A stretch of 64,000 nt of DNA from Bradyrhizobium australiense (GTDB lineage Bacteria; Pseudomonadota; Alphaproteobacteria; Rhizobiales; Xanthobacteraceae): assembly GCF_013114825.1 (NCBI RefSeq), contig NZ_JAAVLX010000002.1:310001-374000 (forward strand). The letters are read 5' to 3'. Below the pieces are notes generated by a model that was not told the origin of the DNA, ran no database searches, and saw only the letters and a list, made by a program, of their open reading frames with translations. Below, one piece after another: positions 41,819-50,289 of this stretch (positions are counted from its first letter, which is position 1; each line of letters begins with the position of its first letter). The translations under genes and the position numbers were made by a program.

Positions 41819-42064
41819 GTGCCCCGCTACTATTTCGATATCCGCGAGGGGGACGACGTCACCCCTGATGACGAAGGCTTGGAGCTCACCACAATTGAGG
41901 CCGTGCAGGTGGAGGCCGCCCACTCACTGGCGGACATGATGCGCGATGCGGTCCGCACGCGCCGCCAAGGTGTGGGTCACCGGATGGCAATCGAGGTTCG
42001 GAACGAGAAAGGGCCAGTCCTAATGGTCTTGTGCACGTTCGAGGTTAAACGGCACAGGCATTAA
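41819..42064 (+). CDS. DUF6894-family small protein
   Basis: An 81-residue protein starting at a GTG with GAAGG upstream. MPRYYFDIREGDDVTPDDEG then LELTTIEAVQVEAAHSLADM and MAIEVRNEKGPVLMVLCTFE is the DUF6894 pattern: a short strand, an acidic loop, a helix with a conserved glutamate-rich part, and a two-strand C-terminus. Cytosolic, function unknown. A paralogue lies at 45371. The stop codon runs into a hairpin terminator. Confidence 0.85.
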   Translation: MPRYYFDIREGDDVTPDDEGLELTTIEAVQVEAAHSLADMMRDAVRTRRQGVGHRMAIEVRNEKGPVLMVLCTFEVKRHRH

Positions 42065-42085
42065 GGCCGCCTCAGTTGGCGGCCT
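42064..42085. terminator. AGGCCGCC/GGCGGCCT hairpin terminator
   Basis: AGGCCGCC-TCAGTT-GGCGGCCT, an 8-bp stem, followed by CTTCTTC on the plus strand and preceded by TTA. It sits at the stop of the DUF6894 gene; its loop also carries the stop codon of the minus-strand fragment 42072-42254. Confidence 0.75.
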
Positions 42086-42254
42086 CTTCTTCGTCATCCC
42101 CTGGCAAATCGAGATTTGCTAGAATGGCCTTGAGCAACTTGCGAGCACCTTTGGCATCGACATTTGCAATCGCCTGCAAGCGGTCGCCATCCATCGTCAC
42201 TTTGAGAAACGGCCCCAGCTCGGGGACATCTGAGGCCGTTCTAGGTCGGAGCGC
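42072..42254 (-). pseudogene. Short coding remnant, C-terminal part of an unknown protein
   Basis: Sixty codons are open to the stop at 42072-42074: TASDVPELGPFLKVTMDGDR then LQAIANVDAKGARKLLKAIL and ANLDLPGDDEEEAAN. Composition and codon choice look genuine. A TGA at 42255 closes it upstream and no ATG, GTG or TTG precedes the DVPELG segment; the first is GTG, two codons before an internal ATG. It is probably a 5'-truncated gene, or a 40-residue protein from that ATG. Confidence 0.5.
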
Positions 42255-42651
42255 TCAGTCGGCGGAACGCACCCGACTACACCAAGGGGCGCACTCTGCT
42301 TTTATTCCAATCAAAGGACTCTGCGAGTGGCCTTTGAACCTTTGCACGACGTGCGCAGACATACCCTTGCTGGGGGATTGCAATGCCCAGCTACGCAACA
42401 CCGCCACTGAGCAATATTCAGCTCGGTGGCGTTGTCGTTTTCACAGTGGCTCACTTTGAATCTGCGAGTGGCCTATTTCTGCCAGTACCGAGTGTCCTAC
42501 TTAGCCAGCACTGCGAGATGGGTGCTGGTCCCTTTCCGTCCCCAGCCAAAGTTAGCGGTCACTTTTGATTTTGGAGGGTGGTCCCCTTTTATATTCGAAC
42601 CAATTTATCCCCGCCTGGTTAACATTGCCCGTACCCCGGAGAGGAACGGCA
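42255..42651. other. Intergenic stretch with a short direct repeat
   Basis: About 400 bases without a supported gene, less GC-rich than its surroundings. TCTGCGAGTGGCCT occurs twice, at 42320-42333 and 42461-42474. The region probably contains the promoter of the gene at 42652. Confidence 0.5.
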
Positions 42652-42894
42652 ATGAAATGGGCCTTAGTGGTCGTCGGTGTAACGATGCTCGGCAATCCGG
42701 CATTGGCCGACCCGTGGAAAGATGAAAGCGGTAAGGGCCGCTGGGGCTATGATCGCGGCGGCTACTATGGTCGCAGCTACAACGAAGCACGCGAGTACAA
42801 GCAGGAGTTTTACCGAGGCCCCTGCAAGATCAAACGCAAATGGGAGCGCAACGGCGAGTATAAAGAAGAGACAAAGTGCAAGGGCTACCGTTAG
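42652..42894 (+). CDS. Small secreted basic/aromatic protein
   Basis: An 80-residue product with signal peptide (MKWALVVVGVTMLGNPALA) and a mature part rich in Gly, Tyr, Arg and Lys (GYDRGGYYGRSYNEAREYKQ) ending in a two-cysteine segment (GPCKIKRKWERNGEYKEETK, KCKGYR). GGAGAGGA precedes the ATG at 42652; the frame extends upstream but without a signal peptide. Function unknown; similar Tyr/Gly-rich secreted proteins are common in rhizobia. Confidence 0.8.
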   Translation: MKWALVVVGVTMLGNPALADPWKDESGKGRWGYDRGGYYGRSYNEAREYKQEFYRGPCKIKRKWERNGEYKEETKCKGYR

Positions 42895-42955
42895 CGCCCA
42901 AGAGGCCGCTTCTGTTTGCCGGCCTGCCGAAAAGCCTCGCCCGCGCAAATTGAAA

Positions 42956-42975
42956 GGGCCGCCTCTCGGCGGCCC
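42956..42975. terminator. GGGCCGCC/GGCGGCCC hairpin
   Basis: GGGCCGCC-TCTC-GGCGGCCC, an 8-bp stem with a 4-base loop, 62 bases after the preceding gene. No T-run. Same core as the hairpins at 29838, 42064 and 43768. Confidence 0.65.
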
Positions 42976-43580
42976 CCAGCCGGTACAAATTGGTTCGGAA
43001 TGAAAAGCAGCCCCGGCGACAGCCAGCATAATTATCCATATGCACTTTTGGAGTCCGTAACACCACGGTGTTCCCATACCGGAACTTCGGGAATCTCCGA
43101 TCTCCATCTCCACGGTGCGCCCCGACGGGAATGGCCCCGCTCCTCGCCTTTGCTGCGCGGACAACCCCAGAACTATGCAAGCGTCCGGAGCTGACCCGGC
43201 ACGCAGGCTTTGCGTATTCCGGCCTGTGACCGGTCGACATCTCCTGTTCACATGCCCACGGCTGGGCACGAAGGTACAGCATTGGCTTCCGGCGAGCTCG
43301 CCGGAGGACGAGCCCAATTCGCATGTGTCCGTGGTCTGCCTCGCCTGCACCCGGCTTCATTTCATCCATACGAAACCGGGAAGCTTTGGGCGAGGATTGA
43401 CGGCACCGCCCTGCCGGTGGGGCTGGCACCTTCGCCGCCCCCGCTCGAACAAGGCCGACCGCACGATCGGCGCAAGCGCACCGCCTTAAGTACACTTTTG
43501 TACTTTTCTTCGGAACGGATTTCGCCGCAGTGCGTAATCGCATCGGGTGCGACAAAGGGTAGTGACGGGGAACCAGAACT
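42976..43580. other. Long intergenic stretch without a supported gene
   Basis: About 600 bases. A long minus-strand open frame crosses it but also runs through two real plus-strand genes and has no protein-like character. Sequence looks like scrambled or repeat-derived DNA; no element could be named. Confidence 0.5.
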
Positions 43581-43760
43581 GTGCCGGGCAAGAAATATCT
43601 CACGGAACAAGCGGCGACCTTTCTCAAATTCGCAATGGCCACAACGGATCCGGACGTCGCGGCGGGCTTTCTCGACAAGGCCGCCGACCTTTCGGCCAGG
43701 AGTGAAGAGGCGCCCGACGCCAGCCCCCGGGCGCCTGATGTAGAGCAGCCGGAAAGCTAG
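43581..43760 (+). CDS. Small conserved-looking protein, 59 residues
   Basis: A GTG start gives MPGKKYLTEQAATFLKFAMA then TTDPDVAAGFLDKAADLSAR and a disordered acidic/proline tail (SEEAPDASPRAPDVEQPES). The helical first part resembles small rhizobial proteins with FLKFA-x-x-T-x-DP-x-VAA that I recognise by pattern only. No signal peptide. A perfect 12-bp hairpin terminator begins 7 bases after the stop, supporting a real gene. Function unknown. Confidence 0.65.
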   Translation: MPGKKYLTEQAATFLKFAMATTDPDVAAGFLDKAADLSARSEEAPDASPRAPDVEQPES

Positions 43761-43767
43761 CTCTCGC

Positions 43768-43796
43768 GATGAGGCCGCCGAACGGGCGGCCTCATC
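43768..43796. terminator. Perfect 12-bp hairpin terminator
   Basis: GATGAGGCCGCC and GGCGGCCTCATC around a 5-base loop, followed by GTTAT. It begins 7 bases after the stop of the 59-residue gene. Confidence 0.85.
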
Positions 43797-44637
43797 GTTA
43801 TCGAGGGCAAATCGAGACGCGGGTGACGTCGCTTACAATTTTATCCGTGCTTGCAGTTCCATCTGAACCCTCCGTCAAGGCACTGCACGCTATGCCTAGC
43901 GGCATGCAGATACACATGACCGCCCCTGTGAGCGTCGCTGCCTACGAACCCATCCTGCTGCTGCTTCAACAGCATGGCGCTTATCTCCTCACACGGTTGT
44001 TGAACCTCAGCCGCACGCCAGAGCCCTCAAGGGTCCCGCAGCCCGTCCGGCCGGACGCGCCGTCGAGAACCCATCTTCCACCGCGGCAGCCTTATCCATC
44101 GCGCCAGGAATAGCGGCCGGGCTCTGGCATCCCGGGCGGCCACGCCGGCGAGGTAGGACCGGAATGGAGTCCGCCGAGGCGCGCGGTCGGCGACGCCGAG
44201 CCAAACGACCCCGCCGCATGGGACCATCCAGCGAGGTCGCTGACGACGCGGGAAAATCTAGAGGCTCCCCGTCCTCGCGAGCAGATACGTCCCCGCAAGC
44301 CCCCGTTTCAGCGTGCAAATCGCCCGGCAAATTTGTCTCGGGCGCGTTGAACCTTTTTCATGTCGCCCCGACAAATTTCTTGCCTGGGATATTGCATCAC
44401 TCGGGGAATAGGCCTGCGCCGCCAAGCGACCATACTCCGCTTGCGCGGCGCAGTGCTTTTGCCCGCGGTGGAAAATGGGCTCGGCAAGGGAATTCGGCCA
44501 CGCGCAATGGGGGTTGAAACCCAATGGGAAGGGAGCGGATTTCGGCCGGGCGCGTCGCGGCGAAGGCATTGTCAGCAGCTGGAACATGGAACTTTGCGGT
44601 TCCACTCCCGTTATTGCAGTAGATGCGGGAGGTTTCC
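43797..44637. other. Long intergenic stretch without a supported gene
   Basis: About 840 bases. Many overlapping open frames occur, none with a ribosome binding site plus protein-like composition. The sequence just before 44638 contains GGGAGG, which belongs to the next (frameshifted) gene. Confidence 0.5.
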
Positions 44638-44828
44638 ATGAACCACAAAGGCTTAGAATATACGCTCGCCAGACCGGGAACCCCGGGATCTGGAAGTGGC
44701 AATTTCGGATCGGCGATCTCGTCAGGTCGGGCAAGACCGACGCGAGGCTAGCGCTGTTGGCGATGCGCCGCGTCCAATTGAGGATTGATCGCGAGCTGAA
44801 GCATGCGGCACGCCAAGTGACGCCCTGA
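44638..44828 (+). pseudogene. Frameshifted paralogue of the 59-residue protein at 44980
   Basis: The ATG has GGAGG six bases upstream. Reading gives MNHKGLEYTLARPGTPG, after which the frame is lost; one base further on, another frame continues PGIWKWQFRIGDLVRSGKTD then ARLALLAMRRVQLRIDRELK. The intact copy at 44980-45159 reads MIHKGVEYTVTAVAPGIWKW, then QFRIGDRVVTGKTEAKLNLL. One base is missing near 44688. Either a decayed duplicate or a sequencing slip. Confidence 0.7.
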
Positions 44829-44979
44829 TTGGGGTCCGCGCGAACACCCCGATCCCTCCCGCTCCTACCGGCGGTCCAACCGGCGCACGATCGCCTCTCG
44901 TAGTTGCATTGATTAATTGTTACAATTTTAAGTAAGAAGTCTGGATTTGGCGCGGTCGGGAGCCGCAGCGGGATTTTAT

Positions 44980-45159
44980 ATGATCCACAAGGGCGTTGAA
45001 TACACCGTGACGGCGGTCGCTCCGGGCATCTGGAAATGGCAATTCCGCATCGGCGACAGGGTCGTTACAGGCAAGACCGAAGCCAAGCTCAATCTGCTTG
45101 CCATCCGGCGGGTCCAACTTCGGATTGATCGGGAGCTGAAAAAAGCCGAACGGGAATAA
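44980..45159 (+). CDS. Small protein with KWQFRIGD core, 59 residues
   Basis: From the ATG at 44980: MIHKGVEYTVTAVAPGIWKW, then QFRIGDRVVTGKTEAKLNLL and AIRRVQLRIDRELKKAERE. It appears to have a short beta sheet followed by a charged helix. No signal peptide or cysteines. An imperfect, frameshifted copy lies 150 bases upstream. The function is unknown; the duplication suggests a family that spreads or amplifies. Confidence 0.75.
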   Translation: MIHKGVEYTVTAVAPGIWKWQFRIGDRVVTGKTEAKLNLLAIRRVQLRIDRELKKAERE

Positions 45160-45370
45160 TCCGTTCCCCGGCGTCGTCCGCTGACCTTCCAGGGAAGTTC
45201 TCAGCAACTACATCAGGTTAGAGCTAAACGGTAACCGGGTTTATGTGCCCGGCGACGTGCTTGGGCCCGTAAAAACCCGGAGTTGATCTTTCGAAAGGCG
45301 AGGAATCCACTCTCGGGGGATAGGGATTTCGGGGCCAACGGCGGCCCATTTTATTGTTGGTCAGCTTGCC

Positions 45371-45613
45371 ATGCCGATCTTTTTCTTCAGCGTTCGACAT
45401 GGCGAGGATGCATGCGTCAGCAATGACGGTGCGGAATTTGTCGATCACAACGCGGCGTGGAAAGAAATGACCGGGGTCTGCGGCGACATGATCGCGGATG
45501 TTTCCCGAAAACTGGCTGAAAATGCCGAGTGGCAGATGGAATTGCTGGATGAATCCAAAACGCCGGTATTCCGGATTCGCCTCGTAGCCGAGACCCTGCA
45601 GGGTACCGATTAA
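45371..45613 (+). CDS. DUF6894-family small protein, second copy
   Basis: An 80-residue paralogue of the protein at 41819: MPIFFFSVRHGEDACVSNDG then AEFVDHNAAWKEMTGVCGDM and a C-terminal WQMELLDESKTPVFRIRLVA. The order of strand, acidic loop, helix and two strands is the same, with about a quarter of positions alike by eye. Cytosolic, function unknown. Confidence 0.8.
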   Translation: MPIFFFSVRHGEDACVSNDGAEFVDHNAAWKEMTGVCGDMIADVSRKLAENAEWQMELLDESKTPVFRIRLVAETLQGTD

Positions 45614-45625
45614 ACAATCGGTAGA

Positions 45626-45964
45626 TTAGTCAGCGTGCGCCTTCCGGGAAGCAGTATCGGATTCACTTGGCGGCGCGACGCCTTGGCGTAGCTCCCGGGC
45701 AGAGATGAAGCGGACGCCAACCAGCTCGCCCCTGCGCCAGATCAGCGTGCATACCCGCCGCACCTCGCCACCCGCCGTGAGCGAAAGGCCGAACACCTTC
45801 GGAACCGCGAGGTCGCCCACGTCCAGACATGCTCCGTTCTCGGAAATGTCGAGGATGTAGCACTTGATCCAGGCCGCATCGGGCGCCGGAATCAGGAACC
45901 CCGGCTTGCGCAAGTCGACCCGAACGAACTTGCGGGCACCGAGGTCTTTGCGGTCTCTCGCCAT
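45626..45964 (-). CDS. PilZ-domain protein
   Basis: A 112-residue single PilZ domain. The c-di-GMP-binding elements are an arginine motif (ARKFVRVDLRKPG, Arg11 and Arg15) and DISENGACLDVG (D39, S41, G44). The ATG at 45962-45964 has AGGAGA close upstream. It probably binds c-di-GMP in the cytosol; a GGDEF-EAL protein is encoded about 10 kb away in the window. Its target is unknown. Confidence 0.85.
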   Translation of the reverse strand: MARDRKDLGARKFVRVDLRKPGFLIPAPDAAWIKCYILDISENGACLDVGDLAVPKVFGLSLTAGGEVRRVCTLIWRRGELVGVRFISARELRQGVAPPSESDTASRKAHAD

Positions 45965-46075
45965 GATTTCTCCTGTCCGTCGAAATACTAGGCGGAACAC
46001 CTAAATACCGGGTTATCGGAATTCGGCAAAAATCGGAGAGTCGATATTGATTTCGGCGGGGTGGAACCGCGTCGC

Positions 46076-46324
46076 CTAATCGGCGCTGGCAAGCCGGCGC
46101 ATGGTGAATTCGATGTCGCCACTGGGCAATTCGCGCCAGCTTTCGACCGAACTCATATAGGCCGCCTTGGGATAACGGTTGAGGAAGTCGCGCGCCCGCG
46201 CCCTTGCTTCGTCGCGCGGCAAGGTAAAAGTCTCGCGCAGATAGCCGTCGCCCGGCTTGCGCCGGCCGGCCATCCGGCTCGCGAGATCGCGCGGACGAAA
46301 GACCAATGTCGTAACTCCAGACAC
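46076..46324 (-). CDS. Conserved small protein of unknown function
   Basis: An 82-residue protein whose core YLRETFTLPRDEARARARDF then LNRYPKAAYMSSVESWRELP and a closing IEFTMRRLASAD looks like one small domain of a helix flanked by strands. No cysteine, signal peptide or membrane segment. The start ATG is at 46322-46324. It is separate from its neighbours. I recognise the pattern from related genomes but no function. Confidence 0.7.
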   Translation of the reverse strand: MSGVTTLVFRPRDLASRMAGRRKPGDGYLRETFTLPRDEARARARDFLNRYPKAAYMSSVESWRELPSGDIEFTMRRLASAD

Positions 46325-46388
46325 GATGACGACAGGTCGAATATAGGGGTAACGGCGAATGAATCCTACCCGCCGCTTTGGCGAGGAG

Positions 46389-46667
46389 CTATTGGCTGCT
46401 GCTGCCGGTCTTGCTCTTCTTGGCGGGCGCCGCGGCCTTGGGCGCTTCAGTGCTGCGCACGGTGCCCCACGGATCGGAAGAGGTCTTGGCGTCGGGAATC
46501 TTCCTCAAGGAATCCTTGTAGGCCTTTTCCCTGATCGCATCCTGCTCCTTTTCCTCCGGCGATTTGGACTGGAGTTCCGGCATCAGGTTGATGTTGGGGG
46601 TCGACATCTGCGCGTAGGCCGGCACCGTCAACAACACCACCATCGCGGCCGCGCTCAGTATTCTCAT
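46389..46667 (-). CDS. Small secreted protein, lysine-rich tail
   Basis: A 92-residue product with signal peptide (MRILSAAAMVVLLTVPAYAQ) followed by MSTPNINLMPELQSKSPEEK and a helical charged middle (EQDAIREKAYKDSLRKIPDA), then a Pro/Ala/Lys-rich disordered tail. Probably periplasmic. Function unknown. Confidence 0.75.
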   Translation of the reverse strand: MRILSAAAMVVLLTVPAYAQMSTPNINLMPELQSKSPEEKEQDAIREKAYKDSLRKIPDAKTSSDPWGTVRSTEAPKAAAPAKKSKTGSSSQ

Positions 46668-46905
46668 GACGCTCTCCTGCTTTCAGCATTTCCGATAAAG
46701 ATACCATCGGCGCAACCGCCAAGCCAAGCACGCGTGGACCTCGCCTTTGGTTCGACGCGCCGGGACGTCTGTGTCGCAATATTTCGGCGATAGCGCTCAA
46801 TCGCTCCGGACCGCACCGCATCTGCCGCCTGCCGCTGCTGTTCCCTTCGCCGCAGTGACCATTACAATGCGCGGACAACAAGATCGGACGAGGAAACGGA
46901 CGTTC

Positions 46906-47367
46906 ATGCAACAACAGCCACAAGCGGGGGAATTCGGCATCGCGGAAGCAAGGCGCGTGCTCGGCGAGGTATTTGCGCCATGGGTGATGGATCTCAACCT
47001 GTCGATCGAGCGCTTTGACTTTGCCGCGCCCGGCGATGGTGCCGACTGGCAGCCGGGCGCCATCCTGCGCCTGCCGTTCTCGGAGCGACTGTGCCGCAAT
47101 GGCGGCATGGTCTCGGGCCAGGCGCTGATGGCGTTTGCCGACACCGCGATGGTGATCGCCAACCTCGCCGCCAACCGCGGCTATCGCGCAATGACGACGG
47201 TCGACCAGACCACGCATTTCATGCGCGCGGTCTCCGCCTCCGACGTGCTGGCCGATGCGCGCGTGGTCCGCCTCGGGCGCACCATGAGTTTTGGCCGCGT
47301 TACGCTTTCTTCCGCCGCCGACAACAAGCCGGTGGCGATGGTCTCGAGCGCGTTCGCGATGCTGTAG
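46906..47367 (+). CDS. PaaI-like hotdog thioesterase
   Basis: A 153-residue hotdog protein. The core has NGGMVSGQALMAFADTAMVI (about 64-83), where G-G and D match PaaI/YbgC catalysis, and TTVDQTTHFMRAVSASDVLA for the second strand. The ATG at 46906 is chosen because it begins the domain; the open frame extends further without similarity. Unlike the first thioesterase (3266), it lacks the HGG histidine, having NGG instead. Confidence 0.8.
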   Translation: MQQQPQAGEFGIAEARRVLGEVFAPWVMDLNLSIERFDFAAPGDGADWQPGAILRLPFSERLCRNGGMVSGQALMAFADTAMVIANLAANRGYRAMTTVDQTTHFMRAVSASDVLADARVVRLGRTMSFGRVTLSSAADNKPVAMVSSAFAML

Positions 47368-47374
47368 AGAATCC

Positions 47375-47503
47375 TAAGGTGGGGCAAAGGCGCGCTTGCG
47401 CCGTGCCCACAACCTATCATCGAGCACGCTTCGTGATGGTGAGCACGCGGAGCCTGTCATCGGGCGCGCATTCGCGCGACGCGTTGGCTTTGCCCACCCT
47501 ACA
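47375..47503. repeat. Palindromic repeat, GGTGGGCAAAG family
   Basis: Opens AAGGTGGGGCAAAGGCGCGC and closes TTGGCTTTGCCCACCCTACA, with inner dyads (GAGCACGCTTCGTGATGGTG region). Related to the 24413-24496 element. It follows the thioesterase gene by a few bases. Confidence 0.75.
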
Positions 47504-47696
47504 GTTCTGCGAGCTGATTTGCAGTGTGCGTAGATGCGAAAATTCGATGCGCGGCTGCGGCCAATTGGCCCGTCGGGCAAATCAATTCTGATTTTCCGAA
47601 ATCGTGTCAAGCCCAGGAATCAAAAAGAATCAAAAATATTCCGCTTAACATGTCGGGCAAATCAGCGGCATGACTCCGCCCGTCTCACCCGATTGA

Positions 47697-48060
47697 GGGG
47701 CGGGTCGCGATCGTCACGAACGTGCGGTGAGATGCGGTGGACGCTGAATGCGCAAGACGTACGCGCAGGAAGCGTACGGCGAAGTCGTGTGGTCCTGATG
47801 TCGCGGTGCTGGCATCAAGTTGCGCAAGGGGTCACGCCCTACGCAGCGACGGTGGCAAGAAAGCCGTTCGCCGGGGAGAGCTCGAAGTAAGCCGTAAAGC
47901 CACTGCGCAGGGAAGGCCGGGATGCTCCCGCTGTACCTGTATGCTCGTGTGCGTTTTCTTTTGCGCACTCTGCACACGAGATCGCGGGTGCAGCAAGCAC
48001 CCGGTCTTCCCTGCGCCCTCTGTTTGGAGGGAGCAAAAAGAAGATGCAAACCTCGGGCGC
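47697..48060. repeat. Probable long dispersed repeat of Bradyrhizobium type
   Basis: About 360 bases of non-coding character with many short complementary segments and overlapping spurious frames on both strands (for example around CGCAGGGAAGGCCGGGATGC). From memory such sequence recurs at many places in Bradyrhizobium genomes and is often annotated as hypothetical proteins. Only one copy is in this window, so the repeat status is inferred. It is followed by the GTAGCCCGG palindrome at 48095. Confidence 0.45.
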
Positions 48061-48094
48061 AATGCGTCGCGAGATCGCGAAGCCGTATTCAGTC

Positions 48095-48170
48095 GTAGCC
48101 CGGATGAGCGAAGCGATATCCGGGACCACTCTATCACCGCCCCGGATGTCGCTTCGCTCATCCGCGCTAC
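48095..48170. repeat. Palindromic intergenic repeat, GTAGCCCGG family
   Basis: Arms GTAGCCCGGATGAGCGAAGC and GCTTCGCTCATCCGCGCTAC, near-complementary, with CCCCGGATGTCGC inside. Same family as 814-893 and 60485-60560. Confidence 0.85.
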
Positions 48171-48201
48171 AAGATTCGCTCGCGATGACGCACGACGAAA
48201 C

Positions 48202-50235
48202 TCATGCGCCCGCCCTGCTCCGCAACCAGCGCCACACCAACATCGCCATCAGCAGCACAACTACCGCAACCGCGATCGCCCCGCTCATAAATCGCCCGCC
48301 GGGCCGGTCGATGGTGCGCGACCACAGCGAGGGCGCCTCGCCCGGTCGCGCCAGGCGGAACGCGACCACGCTGTCGCCGATCGTGGTGCCGGACTCGGAA
48401 TGACCGCCGGCGCCGATCGCGACATATTGCTCGCCCTTCCACAGATAGGTCATTGGATTGGCAACACCCGGCACCGGCAGCCGGCCCTGCCACAGCTCCC
48501 GCCCCGATCGGGCGTGGAAGGCACGCAAATAAGCGTCCATCGCGCCGGTGAAGACGAGGTCGCCGGCGGTGATCGCGACGCCGCTGACGAGCGGCGTGCC
48601 GAAGGGAAAGGCGATGCCGAGCGGCGCACGATCTTCCGTGGTGCCGACCCTCGATCGCCAGAGAATCTTCCCCGCCTTCAGATCGACCGCGACCATCTCG
48701 CCCCAGGGCGGCTTGTTGCACAACATCCCCAGCGGCGACAGCGCAACCGCACGGGTCATCGCAAACGGCGTGCCCTGTTGCCGCCCGAAGTCGTGCCCGG
48801 GCGGCGGACTGAAGCCATCGGCCACAGCAGCACGTGGAAGCAGCTTGACGATGTGAATTGCCCGCGTCGTATTGGCGTAAAGAATTTGGCTGACCGGATC
48901 GAACGCGGCGCCGCCCCAGTTCACGCCGCCGCCGGTCATTGGAAACACCACGGTGCCTTGCGTCGACGGCGGCGTGTAGAGGCCTTCATTGCGGGCAGAG
49001 GCGACCTGCGCGCGGCAGGCCCCGCGGTCCCACAACGGAATCAGGCCGAACACGTCGCCGGGCGAGATCCGTTGCGGCAGCAGCGCCGGGACATGGGTCG
49101 GAAACGGCTGCGTCGGCGAGAGCTGTTCGCCTTCGGCGCCGCCTTGCGGCACCGCGCGCTCCTCCACCGGCCATATTGGCTTGCCGGTATCGCGATCGAG
49201 CACGAACACAAAGCCTTGTTTGGTGGGCTGGATCACGACGTCGCGCTGGCCTTCGGCGGTATCGATGCGCGCCAATGTCGGCTGCGCCGGCAAGTCGTAA
49301 TCCCAGACATCGTGGTGCACGGTCTGAAACGACCAGACCCGCTCGCCGGTCTCGGCGCGCAGCGCCACGACCGAATTGGCGTAATCGTTGTTGCCGGGCC
49401 GCTTGCCACCCCAGAAGTCCGGACTCGGCGAGGACGTCGGCAAGAACACCAACCCGCGCTCCTCATCGACCGACATCGGTGCCCAGACATTGGCGTGGCC
49501 GGCGATGATGCCGTCATGCAGCAGCGGATCGAATTCCCAGCGCGCACGCCCGGTCCGCGCATCGAAGGCGCGCACCGTGCCCGGCAGCGCATCGACGCGC
49601 CGATTATCGGCAATGGCGGAGCCGACGATGACGATGTCACGGGCGACGACGGGCGCCGACGTGATCTGGAATTCGCCGGGCCACTCCAACGGGCCGAGTG
49701 CGAACTTGATCTCGCCATTGTTGCCGAAATCGGCGCAGGGAATGCCGGTCCTGGCGTCGAGCGCGATCACGCGCACGTCGTTGGTGCCCATGAAGATCCG
49801 TGCGCGGCAGGCGGCATTTTCAGCGGCGCGGTCGTCGACCCAATAGGCGACGCCACGGCAAGTATAGCGGTTGGCCGGGCGTTGCGCGGTCGAGATATCA
49901 GGATCATACCGCCACTTCTGCACGCCGCTGCCGGGATCGAGCGCTATGACTTCGTTGAAGGGCGAGCAGAAGATCAGGCTGTCCTCGACAAGCAACGGGG
50001 TGGCCTGAAACTTGGTCCGCTTCATCACCTCAGGCGCGCGGCGATCGAGATCGCCGGTGCGAAACTCCCAGGCGCGAACGAGATTGCCGACATTGTCGGG
50101 CGTGATCTGCTTGAGCGGCGAAAACCGCGATCCGCCGCGATCGCCGCCCCAATGCTCCCAGGCAGAGGCAGGAAGCGGATTACCCGCACAGAGGACCGCA
50201 ACGATCAAAGCGAACAGACAAACCGCATTTCGCAT
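48202..50235 (-). CDS. PQQ-type beta-propeller dehydrogenase, C-terminally anchored
   Basis: A 677-residue protein. A signal peptide (NAVCLFALIVAVLCAGNPLP) precedes the eight-bladed propeller, which opens EHWGGDRGGSRFSPLKQITP and shows repeated tryptophan-docking blades (VRAWEFRTGDLD, GVQKWRYDPD, ERVWSFQTVHHDVWDYDLPA, GKILWRSRVG). The layout fits PQQ-dependent sugar/alcohol dehydrogenases of the membrane glucose dehydrogenase/quinate group, oxidising in the periplasm. Unlike those with N-terminal membrane helices, it ends in one helix (GAIAVAVVVLLMAMLVWRWL) then RSR. No cytochrome or pqq genes are in the window, so the electron acceptor and substrate are unknown. Confidence 0.88.
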   Translation of the reverse strand: MRNAVCLFALIVAVLCAGNPLPASAWEHWGGDRGGSRFSPLKQITPDNVGNLVRAWEFRTGDLDRRAPEVMKRTKFQATPLLVEDSLIFCSPFNEVIALDPGSGVQKWRYDPDISTAQRPANRYTCRGVAYWVDDRAAENAACRARIFMGTNDVRVIALDARTGIPCADFGNNGEIKFALGPLEWPGEFQITSAPVVARDIVIVGSAIADNRRVDALPGTVRAFDARTGRARWEFDPLLHDGIIAGHANVWAPMSVDEERGLVFLPTSSPSPDFWGGKRPGNNDYANSVVALRAETGERVWSFQTVHHDVWDYDLPAQPTLARIDTAEGQRDVVIQPTKQGFVFVLDRDTGKPIWPVEERAVPQGGAEGEQLSPTQPFPTHVPALLPQRISPGDVFGLIPLWDRGACRAQVASARNEGLYTPPSTQGTVVFPMTGGGVNWGGAAFDPVSQILYANTTRAIHIVKLLPRAAVADGFSPPPGHDFGRQQGTPFAMTRAVALSPLGMLCNKPPWGEMVAVDLKAGKILWRSRVGTTEDRAPLGIAFPFGTPLVSGVAITAGDLVFTGAMDAYLRAFHARSGRELWQGRLPVPGVANPMTYLWKGEQYVAIGAGGHSESGTTIGDSVVAFRLARPGEAPSLWSRTIDRPGGRFMSGAIAVAVVVLLMAMLVWRWLRSRAGA

Positions 50236-50289
50236 CCTGCCCCCGCAAGCGCAACCCACGCTTGCGGGATCAATTATCCTATTGGTGCT

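Noticed and set aside
42320..42474. Possible mini-CRISPR or phase-variable repeat (TCTGCGAGTGGCCT twice)
   Set aside because: Only two copies, 141 bases apart, with no dyad and no cas genes; noted as a direct repeat only.
42830..43678. Minus-strand frame of 282 codons in the small-gene island
   Set aside because: It overlaps the 3' end of one supported plus-strand gene and the 5' half of another; composition (Cys/Arg/Pro) is not protein-like.
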